From Bradyrhizobium sp. AZCC 1610 (GTDB taxonomy: Bacteria > Pseudomonadota > Alphaproteobacteria > Rhizobiales > Xanthobacteraceae): DNA of 64,000 bases. The notes under the pieces are model-generated. The model searched no databases. It saw only the letters and a program-made list of their open reading frames with translations, and was not told the DNA's origin. The stretch's first letter is position 1, and every line of letters starts with the position of its first letter. The DNA is taken from assembly GCF_036924515.1 (NCBI RefSeq), contig NZ_JAZHRR010000001.1, positions 6,977,001-7,041,000 on the forward strand. Reading direction: 5' to 3'. This document shows, in pieces, positions 34,111-47,485 of this stretch. A program made the position numbers and the translations under genes.

Positions 34111-35376
34111 CTGTCATGCCGGGCGTACGAGCGCGAACCCGAAAATCCATTTCGCCACGCACGTGCATCCTGTTGCATTTTTGGCTCACGCTGAAAGCGT
34201 GGCCCTGGATTGGCCGTGACAGTTCAATTGTCCCGTTGCTGAGCACCGGGTTACGTGTCACATTTCTAGCGCCGTAATTTTACGAGGTGCAATTTATTGC
34301 ACCGGCGTTGCCATGCGCATTTGCGAGAAGCGCGATCGCAACGGCTGACCAATCAGACGCCAGCTTCTTCCCGCCCGCATCTCTGCCGCGCGGGGTTACC
34401 CTGAAAAACAATTCCGAAAAACTTCGTCTCGCTAATCACTTATCCACATAGCGAGCACAAGCGTTTCGAAAATTGGTCCCGGTAACCACGATTGTAACGG
34501 TTTCTTAAAAAATTTTGCGAGTGCAACGAAAATTGTCACGCTTGTCGGAGTCGCGCGATTCTACGCGCGGATTCAAAAACTTGGTGTGGAGTTTCGCAAT
34601 TGCAGTGTTGCAACACCGACGAAGAGTCGGGCCACGTCGTCGAATCACGGATTGTCAGAAATCGCGCTTGGTGTATTTGTTACTCGTTCGCGACGCCCAA
34701 GGCTCTCCTGACCAGCGCGGTATGAGACCCAAGAGCGGACGTGCAAATCGGCGGCGGTGTGCGCGTTAGCGACGCTTTCCAAGCGAAGCTGAGTTGGTAG
34801 CTCATAGCAATATGAGAGCGGCTGTTCTGTGTCTAAATTTCCCGGCGTGGTGCTCGCGTTCAGTGCGTTCCGGACAAGGGGAATAAGGCAAGGGGAATAA
34901 GATGCTGGCCGATGATGCAACGAGTGGGAACGCGAAGATCGTGAACGTGTTGAAGACGACAGACTGAGATACGCGGCGGCGCAGCGGTCGGACAAGCGGA
35001 TGTTCGGTAGCGGCAGACTGGCTTTGAAACACTGGTGATGTGATTGCTCGCCGCGCGTTCTCGCGGCGAGAGGGGGAGGTACTATGTTTTACGGAATCAA
35101 CGCGACATTCGGCACGCTCATTTCCATCGAGACCGCTTCTGAATCCCTGAACGACGTTTCCAGTCGTCCACCCACGCGAACTCCGGGCAGACCGTCGAGT
35201 ACGCGCTGACCTCGCGGTAGCCTCTCACTCCATCCAGCCTTTGATCTCAGCAAACGGCGATTCCGCCGAACGCCCGATCTTTGTCTGATGGCTGAAGCTC
35301 CGCGTCGAGGTCACGTCAACTCGCCGGCCGATTTCGCAAACACCATTACTTACTCATTCAGAAAAGTTCTCAGGCA
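34111..35376. other. rpsT-dnaA intergenic region: dnaA control region, possible origin
   Basis: About 1.27 kb with no normal gene. It holds a perfect DnaA box TTATCCACA (34440-34448); palindromes GGTGCAA-TTTA-TTGCACC (34286-34303) and GTGTTGCAACAC (34605-34616); an AT-rich stretch around 34495-34520; five GANTC sites within 100 bases (34548, 34557, 34570, 34624, 34642); and a 13-base tandem repeat CAAGGGGAATAAG (34875-34901). Only one exact DnaA box is seen, so I favour dnaA regulation over a proven origin, though oriC may be here. Confidence 0.45.
35084..35209 (+). CDS. Possible 41-codon leader ORF upstream of dnaA
   Basis: ATG 35084 follows a near-perfect ribosome-binding site (GGGGGAGGT, 35072-35080). 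The hairpin CTCGCCGCG/CGCGGCGAG (35047-35070) lies just upstream. The peptide begins MFYGINATFGTLISIETASE and stops at 35209, 167 bases before dnaA. Beyond about codon 26 another frame looks more coding-like (STHANSGQTVEYALTSR), so this may be a frameshifted small gene. No family recognised. Confidence 0.35.
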   Translation: MFYGINATFGTLISIETASESLNDVSSRPPTRTPGRPSSTR

Positions 35377-36804
35377 ATGACAAATACGGAACAGGATCGT
35401 TGGTCGCGCGTGAAGGGACGGTTGCGGACGACCGTGGGCGAGGACGTTTATACAAGCTGGTTTGCGCGCATGGACCTGGAAGGTGTGCAGGACGAAAGCG
35501 TGCATCTCTCGGTTCCGACCCGGTTCCTCAAGAGCTGGATCCAGGCGCATTACGCCGACCGTGTTCTGACCTGCTGGCAGGCCGAGATGCCGGAAGTGCA
35601 CCGCATCGACCTCACCGTGCGCACCGCGATGCGCTGCGCCGCGCCCGCCAAGGAAATCGCGCCAGCCGATCAACGCCGCGCCGAGCAGGCCAATGGCCGG
35701 CCCGCGCCAGAATTGCGCGCGACTGCGACGGCGCCGGTATCCGCCAGCCATGATGCGCTCGGCGGCTCGCCACTCGACCCGCGCCTGACCTTTGCGAGCT
35801 TCGTGATCGGCCGCTCCAACACGCTGGCGCATGCGGCCGCACGTCAGGTCGCCGAAGGACGCCGCGGTGATGCCGTGATGTTCAATCCGCTCTATATTCA
35901 CGCCGGCGTCGGCCTTGGCAAAACCCATCTGTTGCAGGCGGTGACGTGGGCCGGCAATTCGGGCAGCGAGCGCAAGGTGCTCTATCTCACCGCCGAGAAG
36001 TTCATGTACGGCTTCGTCGCCGCGCTGAAAACGCAGACGGCGCTGGCGTTCAAGGAGGCACTACGCGGCATTGATGTGCTCGTGATCGACGACCTGCAGT
36101 TCCTGCAGGGCAAGTCGACCCAAGCCGAGTTCTGCCACACGCTGAACGCGCTGATCGATGCCGGCCGCCAGGTGGTGATCGCCGCCGACCGTCCGCCGTC
36201 CGATCTCGAGAGCCTCGACGATCGCGTGCGCTCGCGGCTGGCGGGTGGCCTCGTCGTGGAGATGGGCTCGCTCGGTGAAGAGCTGCGGCTCGGAATCCTG
36301 AAGTCGCGCGTGGCGGCTGCGCGCGCGCATCACGCGAGCTTCGAAGTACCGGAAGCGGTGCTGGACTATCTGGCGCGCACCATCACCCATAACGGCCGCG
36401 ACCTAGAAGGCGCCATCAACCGCCTGCTCGCCCACTCCAAGCTCAACGCCCAGCCGGTGACGCTGGAAATGGCCGAGCGCGAGGTCCGCGACCTGGTCCG
36501 CCCGCAGGAACCGAAGCGGATCAAGATCGAGGACATCCAGCGGGTGGTCGCCCGGCAGTACAATGTCAGCCGTTCGGACCTGCTCTCGTCGCGGCGGACC
36601 GCGAACGTGGTACGGCCGCGTCAGGTCGCGATGTATCTGGCGAAGACGCTGACGCTGCGTTCGCTGCCCGAGATCGGCCGCCGGTTCGGCGGACGCGACC
36701 ACACCACGGTGCTGCACGCCGTGCGCAAGATCGAGGCGCTGGTGGCCCGGGATATCGCTCTGTCCGAAGAGGTCGAGTCGCTGAAGCGGCAATTGCAGGA
36801 ATAG
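35377..36804 (+). CDS. dnaA: Chromosomal replication initiator DnaA
   Basis: 475 residues. Domain I (about 1-85) and a variable linker precede the AAA+ domain with Walker [10 protein letters not shown] (176-184), Walker [12 protein letters not shown] and arginine finger region [10 protein letters not shown]. The C-terminal DNA-binding domain carries the DnaA signature [16 protein letters not shown]. It opens the origin and regulates its own gene. The visible ribosome-binding site is weak, consistent with controlled translation. dnaN follows after about 420 bases. Confidence 0.98.
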   Translation: MTNTEQDRWSRVKGRLRTTVGEDVYTSWFARMDLEGVQDESVHLSVPTRFLKSWIQAHYADRVLTCWQAEMPEVHRIDLTVRTAMRCAAPAKEIAPADQRRAEQANGRPAPELRATATAPVSASHDALGGSPLDPRLTFASFVIGRSNTLAHAAARQVAEGRRGDAVMFNPLYIHAGVGLGKTHLLQAVTWAGNSGSERKVLYLTAEKFMYGFVAALKTQTALAFKEALRGIDVLVIDDLQFLQGKSTQAEFCHTLNALIDAGRQVVIAADRPPSDLESLDDRVRSRLAGGLVVEMGSLGEELRLGILKSRVAAARAHHASFEVPEAVLDYLARTITHNGRDLEGAINRLLAHSKLNAQPVTLEMAEREVRDLVRPQEPKRIKIEDIQRVVARQYNVSRSDLLSSRRTANVVRPRQVAMYLAKTLTLRSLPEIGRRFGGRDHTTVLHAVRKIEALVARDIALSEEVESLKRQLQE

Positions 36805-36809
36805 CGGTT

Positions 36810-36932
36810 ATAGCGTTTTCGAGCGAAAGCCTGCCCCGGACTTGATCCGGGGTGGATACCGGTTCGCGTGAAGAAAACGCGCTAAAACAAGAATCTAGAG
36901 CTTCGGCTCTGATTCAATCAGAGCCGAAGCTC
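36810..36932. repeat. Intergenic repeat with a 17-bp perfect hairpin
   Basis: Between dnaA and dnaN. After a GCGTTTTCGAGCGAAAGC-type start and TGCCCCGGACTTGATCCGGGG, a perfect 17-bp stem (36898-36914 with 36916-36932) follows. I recall similar units scattered in Bradyrhizobium intergenic regions (unverified). The remaining stretch to 37223 shows no gene; the dnaN promoter is probably within it. Confidence 0.65.
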
Positions 36933-37223
36933 GAGCAGGAACGGGACCTGCCCCTTAAGAACTTGGCTCCTCCCCCACCTCTCCCTCCCCTGATCCCAGA
37001 TGTGGGAGAATTGGGGTGGGAGAATTTTTTTCTGCCGCCATTTTCTGCCGCAAAAGTGGGGAACGGGGTCTCGCCTCCCTTGCACCGGCGGGCCATCCGC
37101 GCCACCTTGCGGTCCCCCCGGGGGTTTGATCAGATCCGATCCTGATCCGGCTTTTCGGGTTTCCAATGCCGCGGCGCTGCCTTTACGGGCCGCCCGGCTT
37201 TTCCATCTCTGGCGGATATTGCA

Positions 37224-38342
37224 ATGAAGGTCACCGTCGAACGCGCGCAACTGCTGAAATCGCTGGGCCACGTCCATCGTGTGGTCGAGCGCCGCAACAC
37301 CATCCCGATCCTCGGCAACGTGCTGGTCCGCGCCGAAAACGCCAGGCTGTCGCTGAAGGCGACCGACCTCGACCTGGAGGTGACCGAAACGCTGGCGGCG
37401 GAAACCGCGACTGGCGGCTCCACCACCGTGCCGGCGCATATGTTCTACGATATCGTCCGCAAGTTGCCCGATGGCGCGCAGATCGTGCTGGAAGCCGACG
37501 GCGACCGTTCGGTGCTGGCGATCCGCGCCGGCCGCTCACGCTTCACGCTGCAGACCCTGCCCGAAAGCGATTTCCCTGATCTCGCCGCCGGCGACATGAC
37601 GCACTCGTTCTCGCTCGCGGCTGCCGACGTCAAGCGCCTGATCGACCGCACGCAGTTTGCCATCTCGACCGAAGAAACCCGCTACTACCTCAACGGCATC
37701 TATCTGCACACGGCCGGCAGCGCCAAGGCCGCAACCCTGCGCGGGGTGGCAACCGACGGCCATCGGCTGGCGCAGATCGATCTGGCCTTGCCCAGTGGCG
37801 CCACCGGCATGCCCGGCGTGATCGTGCCGCGCAAGACGGTCGGCGAAGTGCAGCGGCTGATCGAGGATAATGAGGCCGAAGTCAAAATCGAACTGTCACA
37901 GGGCAAGATCCGCTTCACGCTCGGCAACGTCGTGCTGACCTCAAAACTGATCGACGGAACCTTCCCGGATTACGGCCGCGTCATTCCGCAGAACAACGAC
38001 AAGGAACTGATCGTCGACAAGAAGGATTTCGAGGCTGCGGTAGACCGCGTCTCGACCATTTCCAGCGAACGCGGCCGCGCGGTGAAACTGGCGCTGTCCG
38101 CCGGCAAGCTGGTGCTGTCGGTGACCAATCCGGATTCCGGCAGCGCCACTGAAGAGCTGGAAGTCGAATACGCCTCCGACGCCCTCGATATCGGCTTCAA
38201 CTCGCGCTATCTGCTCGACATCGCCGCCCAGATCGAAGGCGAAGTCGCCGTGCTGCGCCTCGCCGACCCCGGCTCGCCGACGCTGGTGCAGGACAAGGAC
38301 AACAAGGGCGCGCTCTACGTGTTGATGCCGATGCGGGTGTGA
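37224..38342 (+). CDS. dnaN: DNA polymerase III beta clamp
   Basis: 372 residues, full length for the sliding clamp, with its three similar domains (FYDIVRKLPDGAQI; FAISTEETRYYLNGIY; DALDIGFNSRYLLDI) and the C-terminal ending YVLMPMRV that forms part of the partner-binding pocket. It encircles DNA and tethers polymerase III. Located between dnaA and a repeat element. Confidence 0.98.
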   Translation: MKVTVERAQLLKSLGHVHRVVERRNTIPILGNVLVRAENARLSLKATDLDLEVTETLAAETATGGSTTVPAHMFYDIVRKLPDGAQIVLEADGDRSVLAIRAGRSRFTLQTLPESDFPDLAAGDMTHSFSLAAADVKRLIDRTQFAISTEETRYYLNGIYLHTAGSAKAATLRGVATDGHRLAQIDLALPSGATGMPGVIVPRKTVGEVQRLIEDNEAEVKIELSQGKIRFTLGNVVLTSKLIDGTFPDYGRVIPQNNDKELIVDKKDFEAAVDRVSTISSERGRAVKLALSAGKLVLSVTNPDSGSATEELEVEYASDALDIGFNSRYLLDIAAQIEGEVAVLRLADPGSPTLVQDKDNKGALYVLMPMRV

Positions 38343-38350
38343 GCCCAACT

Positions 38351-38713
38351 GTCATTGCCGGGCTTGACCCGGCAATCCATCAAACCAAATGACCTATTGG
38401 GTGTACAGCCTCGCCAGCAAGCCCGGTGGAACACTGTATGTGGGTGTAACGAACAATCTGGTTCGGCGCGTCTACGAGCATCGGGGAAGGCCTAGCGGAC
38501 GGCTTTACCAAGCGGTACGGCATCAAGACACTGGTCTATTTCGAAGCGCACGAAACGATCGCCGGCGCTTCAACGCGAGAAGAACATCAAGCATTGGTCG
38601 CGCGAGTGGAAAATAGATCTGATCGTCGCGGGCAATCCCGATTGGCGCGATCTTTACGAAGAAATTGTCCGCTGACGCGAACGATGGATTGCCGGGTCAA
38701 GCCCGGCAATGAC
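38351..38713. mobile_element. 363-bp element: GIY-YIG gene bracketed by perfect 31-bp inverted repeats
   Basis: Positions 38351-38381 and 38683-38713 are exact inverted copies over 31 bases. Each arm is itself a hairpin (TTGCCGGG-CTTGA-CCCGGCAA). The left arm starts 9 bases after the dnaN stop and the right arm ends 9 bases before recF. Between them is one broken GIY-YIG endonuclease gene. A nuclease-free unit of the same design lies at 61814-61901. The arrangement resembles a mobile or homing REP-type element. Confidence 0.75.
38389..38675 (+). pseudogene. Single-domain GIY-YIG endonuclease with two frameshifts
   Basis: From ATG 38389 (MTYWVYSLASKPGGTLYVGV) the GIY-YIG core is clear. An extra G in a G-run at 38483-38486 shifts the frame, which then reads EGLADGFTKRYGIKTLVYFE. 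A second +1 shift near 38564-38567 leads to LQREKNIKHWSREWKIDLIV and a TGA at 38673-38675. Repaired, it would be a protein of about 95 residues of the UPF0213/YhbQ-like single-domain type, with catalytic Tyr, Arg (VRRVYEH) and Glu (QREKNIK). Both shifts are in places prone to slippage, so base-calling error cannot be excluded. Confidence 0.85.
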
Positions 38714-38721
38714 GACCGGCC

Positions 38722-39861
38722 ATGACCCCCTCCCGCATCCATCGCCTCAACCTCACGCACTTCCGCAACTACCGCGCGGCGAGCGTGCAGGCGCGGAGTG
38801 ATGTCGTGGTGCTGGTGGGGCCGAACGGCGCCGGCAAGACCAATTGCCTGGAGGCGATCTCGTTTCTGTCACCGGGGCGCGGCCTGCGGCGCGCGACGCT
38901 GGAGGATGTCGCCGACAACCAGGGCGACGGCTCCTGGGCGGTCTCCGCCGAGGTCGAGGGCGCGCTGGGGCTCGCCACGCTCGGCACCGGTATCGATGCG
39001 CCCGCCGCGGAGGCGGCGTCAACCAGCCGGCGCTGCCGGATCGACCGCGAGCCGGTGGGTTCGGCAACCGCCTTTGGCGATCATTTGCGCATGGTGTGGC
39101 TGACGCCCGCAATGGACGGGCTGTTTCTCGGCGCAGCTTCCGAGCGGCGGCGCTTCTTCGACCGGCTGGTGCTGGCGATCGACAGCGAGCATTCCAGCCG
39201 GGTCTCGGCGCTGGACCGCTCGTTGCGCTCGCGCAACCGCCTGCTTGAAGTGCGCAACTATGACGACCACTGGTGCGACGCGATCGAGCGCGAAACCGCC
39301 GAGCTTGCGGTCGCGGTCGCCGCCACCCGCGGCCAGACGGTGACGTGGCTGGCAACGATGCTGCGCGAACGTGGCCAAGCTTCGGCCTTTCCGTCGGCAC
39401 AGATCATGCTCGACGGCTGGATGGAAAATGCGCTGGTCAACGAGTCCGCGACCGCAGTCGAGGATCGCTACCGCGAGATCCTGCGCGCCAGCCGCGCCCG
39501 CGACGCCGCGGCCGGCCGCACGCTCGACGGTCCCCACCTTACCGATCTGCAGGTGGTCTATGCGCCCAAAAATATGCCGGCCCGCGACGCCTCCACCGGC
39601 GAGCAAAAGGCGCTTCTGATCGGGCTGGTGCTGGCCCATGCCACGCTGGTTGCCGAGATGACCGGCATCGTGCCGCTGCTGCTGCTCGACGAGGTCGTCG
39701 CGCATCTCGATCCCGTCAGGCGCAAGGCGCTGTTCGATGAACTCGCAAAGCTCGGCGCACAGGTCTGGATGACCGGCGCCGATCCGGCCGCCTTCGTCGA
39801 CATCGGCGCGACCGGCGAGATTTTCGACGTGGAATCGGGCCAGGTGAGCCGTCGCGTCTGA
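38722..39861 (+). CDS. recF: DNA replication and repair protein RecF
   Basis: 379 residues. An SMC-like ATPase that loads RecA at gaps: Walker A LVGPNGAGKTNCLEAIS near residue 32, signature STGEQKALLIGL, Walker B LLLLDEVVAHLD. N-terminal LNLTHFRNYRA is typical. The gene starts just after the right inverted repeat of the GIY-YIG element. No obvious strong ribosome-binding site is visible, so the insertion may have altered its expression. Confidence 0.97.
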   Translation: MTPSRIHRLNLTHFRNYRAASVQARSDVVVLVGPNGAGKTNCLEAISFLSPGRGLRRATLEDVADNQGDGSWAVSAEVEGALGLATLGTGIDAPAAEAASTSRRCRIDREPVGSATAFGDHLRMVWLTPAMDGLFLGAASERRRFFDRLVLAIDSEHSSRVSALDRSLRSRNRLLEVRNYDDHWCDAIERETAELAVAVAATRGQTVTWLATMLRERGQASAFPSAQIMLDGWMENALVNESATAVEDRYREILRASRARDAAAGRTLDGPHLTDLQVVYAPKNMPARDASTGEQKALLIGLVLAHATLVAEMTGIVPLLLLDEVVAHLDPVRRKALFDELAKLGAQVWMTGADPAAFVDIGATGEIFDVESGQVSRRV

Positions 39862-39865
39862 GTCC

Positions 39866-41322
39866 TTAACGCGCCCTGCCCGCGGGCGATACACCGCCGA
39901 GCAAGCGGTCGATGATCGAGTCGATCAGAAATACCGATCCCTTTTCGGTCAGGTGCACCTGATCGCTCACGACAATATCTTTCGCCGCATCGCCAGTGCG
40001 GGTCAGGCAACCCTGCGCATCGCAAAAGACGTCCGACGCCGAGATGAATTCCGCGCCCAGCGGCTCGAGCCTGGCGCGCATCACGGCATCGTAGGCGGTA
40101 GGTGGTGCGGCATTGGGCGAACGCTGCGGGATCAGCGCACGATGGAGGATGAAATACCTTAGCACCTCGGACGGAAGTCCGCGCCGCCACGTCGGTACGC
40201 CGCCGAGAACAACGACCCGCGCATTCGTCTCCTTCTACAGCGCGACCACGGTCTCGGCCACGTTGTCGAGATATTTTTCCCAGGTTCCATGCAGCAAGAC
40301 GATATCCGGCTTGATCTGCCGGACGAGTGAGAAAACCTTGTCGTTCATCGCGCGGCAATTGGGCAGGCTCGCAATGTCGGCGTTGAGCGCCGGAATGCAG
40401 GAACTGGAGGTAAGCTGCGCGATGCCGAAGTTTCGCTGCTCCTGCGCTTTGCGCAGGCCGGGCAGCAGGGCGCCCGCGGTCGAATCCCCCCACATCAGGA
40501 CCAGCGGGCGCCGATCGCGATCGACGCAAGTGTCGGCAAACGTTGTTTCGTTGCTGAGATCGAGCAGGCATTCGTGAAACCGCCACTTGAAGCTCTCCGT
40601 CGGCACAGTGGCCATCGCGCGGATTTCCGGCGGCAGCCGGACGTCGAAGCCGCGCCCCCAAATGACGGCAATACCCGCAACCGCTATCATCGCCATGCCG
40701 GCCCCGAGGCTGAACATCTTGCGCCGGCTCGGGAGGCCGAAACGGAACGGTATCTCGACAAACCGGTAGGTCGCCCAGGCCAAGAGCGTGCTCGCGAGCA
40801 ATATCAAGTGGCGCTCCAGCAGCGTCAGCGGACCGAATTTGATAATCCCTGCGAATACCAACAGCGGCCAGAACAGATAGAACTGTTCCTCGATGCCGAG
40901 CCACCATAGATGCAGCAACGGCTTTTGGCGGACTCGACGTCGAAATAGCCGGACTGCAGCAACAGCGCGATATTGGCCAAGAACGCCGCGCTGGCGAGAC
41001 TGTCGCTGCCGAGCTGCGCCAAGGCCTGTGGCAGCATCCAGAACCAACCGAGCATCAATGTCGCAGAGAGCACCACGATCAGCGCCGGGAAGATGCGCCG
41101 GATTCGCCGGTTGTAGAACTCGACCAGGCTGAAGCGGCCGAGTTCCAGTTCGCGCGTGATGATGCCCGTGATCAGGAAGCCCGAAATCACGAAGAACACG
41201 TCGACGCCGATGAAGCCGCCCGGCATGGCGTCCGGGAACGCATGGAAATTCAGCACCAGCATCACGGCGATGGCCCGGAGGCCATCGACATCGGGCCGAT
41301 ATTTTGATGAAGGCTGGGACAA
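39866..41322 (-). pseudogene. Decayed OafA/YrhL-type acyltransferase with SGNH domain
   Basis: The N-terminal acyltransferase-3 domain reads [20 protein letters not shown] and [13 protein letters not shown]. At 40923-40926 a lost base in a T/A run moves the rest ([20 protein letters not shown]) into another frame. A TAG at 40235-40237 then interrupts the C-terminal SGNH domain (LMWGDSTAGALLPGLR), which continues in frame to 39866 (SDQVHLTEKG). Intact proteins acylate surface polysaccharides. The natural start is unclear (TTG 41322 or the ATG at 41544, which adds an unrelated tail). Confidence 0.8.
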
Positions 41323-45408
<4,086 letters not shown>

Positions 45409-45458
45409 ACCCTGCGCGCTGTCACTTTTCTGACCTTCGTCGGTGTTAGTCCGTTGCA

Positions 45459-46859
45459 ATGCTCGAAAAAGTCGAAGCCACATCAGTTGCGCCGCCCGAT
45501 TCCACAGTGGTGCCCGGGCGTCATCTCGCGCTGGAACTCGCCGAAACGCTGAAGCTCGCAGTTCCGATCGCGCTGACGCAGCTCGGGCAGATCGCGATGA
45601 TGACGACCGACATTGCCCTGATCGGCCGCCTCGGCACCGAGGCGATGGCGGCAGCCACGCTGGCGCATACGGTTTTCTTTGTCAGCTTCACCTTCGGCAT
45701 GGGGCTGGTATCCGCGGTAGCACCCTTGGCGGCGCAGGCGTTCGGCGCGCGTGATCCGCGTTTGATCCGGCGTTCGCTCCGCGTCGGCCTGTGGGCCGCA
45801 CTGCTGATGTCGCTGCCGATGATGGCGCTGTCATTCCGCGGCGAACCGATCCTGTTGATGCTGGGCCAGGCGCCGACGGCGGCGCGCCTCGCGCAGGAAT
45901 ATCTGTTCGGGCTTACCTGGAGCATCCTGCCGGGACTGTGGTTTCTGGCGATCCGCGGCTTCATGAGCGCGGTCAACCGGCCCGAGCCGATCCTCTGGAT
46001 CACACTGGCTGCGATCCCGGCCAATGCATTGCTGGTCTATCTGTTGCTGTATGGCGCGTTCGGCCTGCCGGAACTCGGCCTGTTCGGCGCTGGGCTGGCG
46101 ACCTCGATCGTCAATCTCGGCACGTTCCTGGCGGGCCTGTGGTTTGCCGCTCGCCGCCGCCCATTCCGGAAGTATCACGTGCTCGGCTATTTCTGGCGCG
46201 TCGACTGGAAGCTGATGCGGCAACTCGTCGTGATCGGCGCGCCGATCTCTTTCTCGTTCCTGCTCGAATACGGCCTGTTCGGCGCCGCAGGACTCCTGAT
46301 GGGCGTGATCAGCACGACCGCGTTGGCGGCGCATCAGATTGCGCTGCAGGTCGCGGCTATCCTGTTCATGGTGCCGTTCGGCATCGGCATGGCCGCCACC
46401 GTGCGGGTCGGCCACGCCATCGGCCGCGGCGACGCGGGCGCGGTCCGGCGCGCTGGCTACGTTGCCATCTGGCTCAGCATCGTTCTCGCCGCGGTCCTGA
46501 CGGTCGCTGTGATCGTCAGCCGCTTTGGCATTGCAGCGCTTTTCCTGGGCGAAAGCGCCGACGCGACAGCCGAACTCTCCGCGACGCTGCTGCTGGTCGG
46601 ATCGACTTTCTTCATCGCCGACGCCATCCAGACCGTCGCCGCCGGCTCGTTGCGCGGCATGAACGACACGCGCGTGCCGCTGTTGTTCGCGATCCTCAGC
46701 TATTGGCTGATCGGTTTCACCTGCGCCTGCTGGCTCGGCTTCTGGACACCATCAGGCGCCGTCGGCGTGTGGATCGGGCTGTCGATCGGAACCGCCGTCT
46801 ATGCCGTGCTTCTGCTGTTGCGCTTCCGCCTGCTGGCGAACAAGCTCACGTTCCGATGA
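45459..46859 (+). CDS. MATE family efflux transporter (NorM-like)
   Basis: 466 residues, 12 membrane segments in two related halves (LAVPIALTQLGQIAMMTTDI; QLVVIGAPISFSFLLEYGLF). MATE proteins expel cationic drugs and metabolites using Na+ or H+. The stop overlaps the next start (ATGA). About 50 bases separate it from murA. Confidence 0.94.
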   Translation: MLEKVEATSVAPPDSTVVPGRHLALELAETLKLAVPIALTQLGQIAMMTTDIALIGRLGTEAMAAATLAHTVFFVSFTFGMGLVSAVAPLAAQAFGARDPRLIRRSLRVGLWAALLMSLPMMALSFRGEPILLMLGQAPTAARLAQEYLFGLTWSILPGLWFLAIRGFMSAVNRPEPILWITLAAIPANALLVYLLLYGAFGLPELGLFGAGLATSIVNLGTFLAGLWFAARRRPFRKYHVLGYFWRVDWKLMRQLVVIGAPISFSFLLEYGLFGAAGLLMGVISTTALAAHQIALQVAAILFMVPFGIGMAATVRVGHAIGRGDAGAVRRAGYVAIWLSIVLAAVLTVAVIVSRFGIAALFLGESADATAELSATLLLVGSTFFIADAIQTVAAGSLRGMNDTRVPLLFAILSYWLIGFTCACWLGFWTPSGAVGVWIGLSIGTAVYAVLLLLRFRLLANKLTFR

Positions 46860-47329
46860 CCGTCCGCGAAGTCACGCCTGCCGTCGATGCCGATACGCTG
46901 TTGGCCGGCGCGCAGTTCGCCGACGCCTTTTGCATTGAGATTAGCGACTGCAATCTCGACGCCCGCCGCGCAGCGGAGCGGATGATGGCGCGGCAGCCGC
47001 GATGGGTCGAGGCGCTGCTGTCGCTGCGGAATCTGCTGGTCGCACCGCTCGGGCTGAAAACCTCAGGCGCCACTCCGAACGTACCTCGCGACATGATCGG
47101 GATCTTTCCGGTCGTGAGCGCAACGCCCGATCGCCTCATTGCCGGCTTCAACGATCACCATCTGGATTTTCGCATCGTGGTGGATGTGACGGCGCCCGGC
47201 GGCGTCAGGCAGGTCACCGCGACCACGCTGGTCAAGACCCACAACTGGCTCGGCCGGACCTATCTCGCGATCATCATGCCGTTTCACCGGTTGATCGTGC
47301 CGGCCCTGCTGCGCCAGGTTGCGGCCTGA
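46856..47329 (+). CDS. DUF2867 family protein
   Basis: 157 residues matching DUF2867: RWVEALLSLRNLLVAPLGLKT, IGIFPVVSATPDRLIAGFND, HLDFRIVVDV, TLVKTHNWLGRTYLAIIMPFH. A likely lipid-binding-type fold of unknown function. The ATG overlaps the MATE gene stop, so the two are co-translated. Confidence 0.88.
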   Translation: MTVREVTPAVDADTLLAGAQFADAFCIEISDCNLDARRAAERMMARQPRWVEALLSLRNLLVAPLGLKTSGATPNVPRDMIGIFPVVSATPDRLIAGFNDHHLDFRIVVDVTAPGGVRQVTATTLVKTHNWLGRTYLAIIMPFHRLIVPALLRQVAA

Positions 47330-47485
47330 GGCCGCAAAAATGGCCGGAGGAGAACACGGCCAGGACCCGCATCGATCTTCTGATCTGCGCATGGAAAGCA
47401 GGGGTCTGACCCGCCGTAACTGATGTTGACGACGCCACGGCTGCGCCGTACCTAACCTCAACGCAAGAACAAACGAGGCAACGCC

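Noticed and set aside
36852..37145. 97-codon plus frame between dnaA and dnaN
   Set aside because: It runs through a palindromic repeat and a proline-rich low-complexity stretch without coding character.
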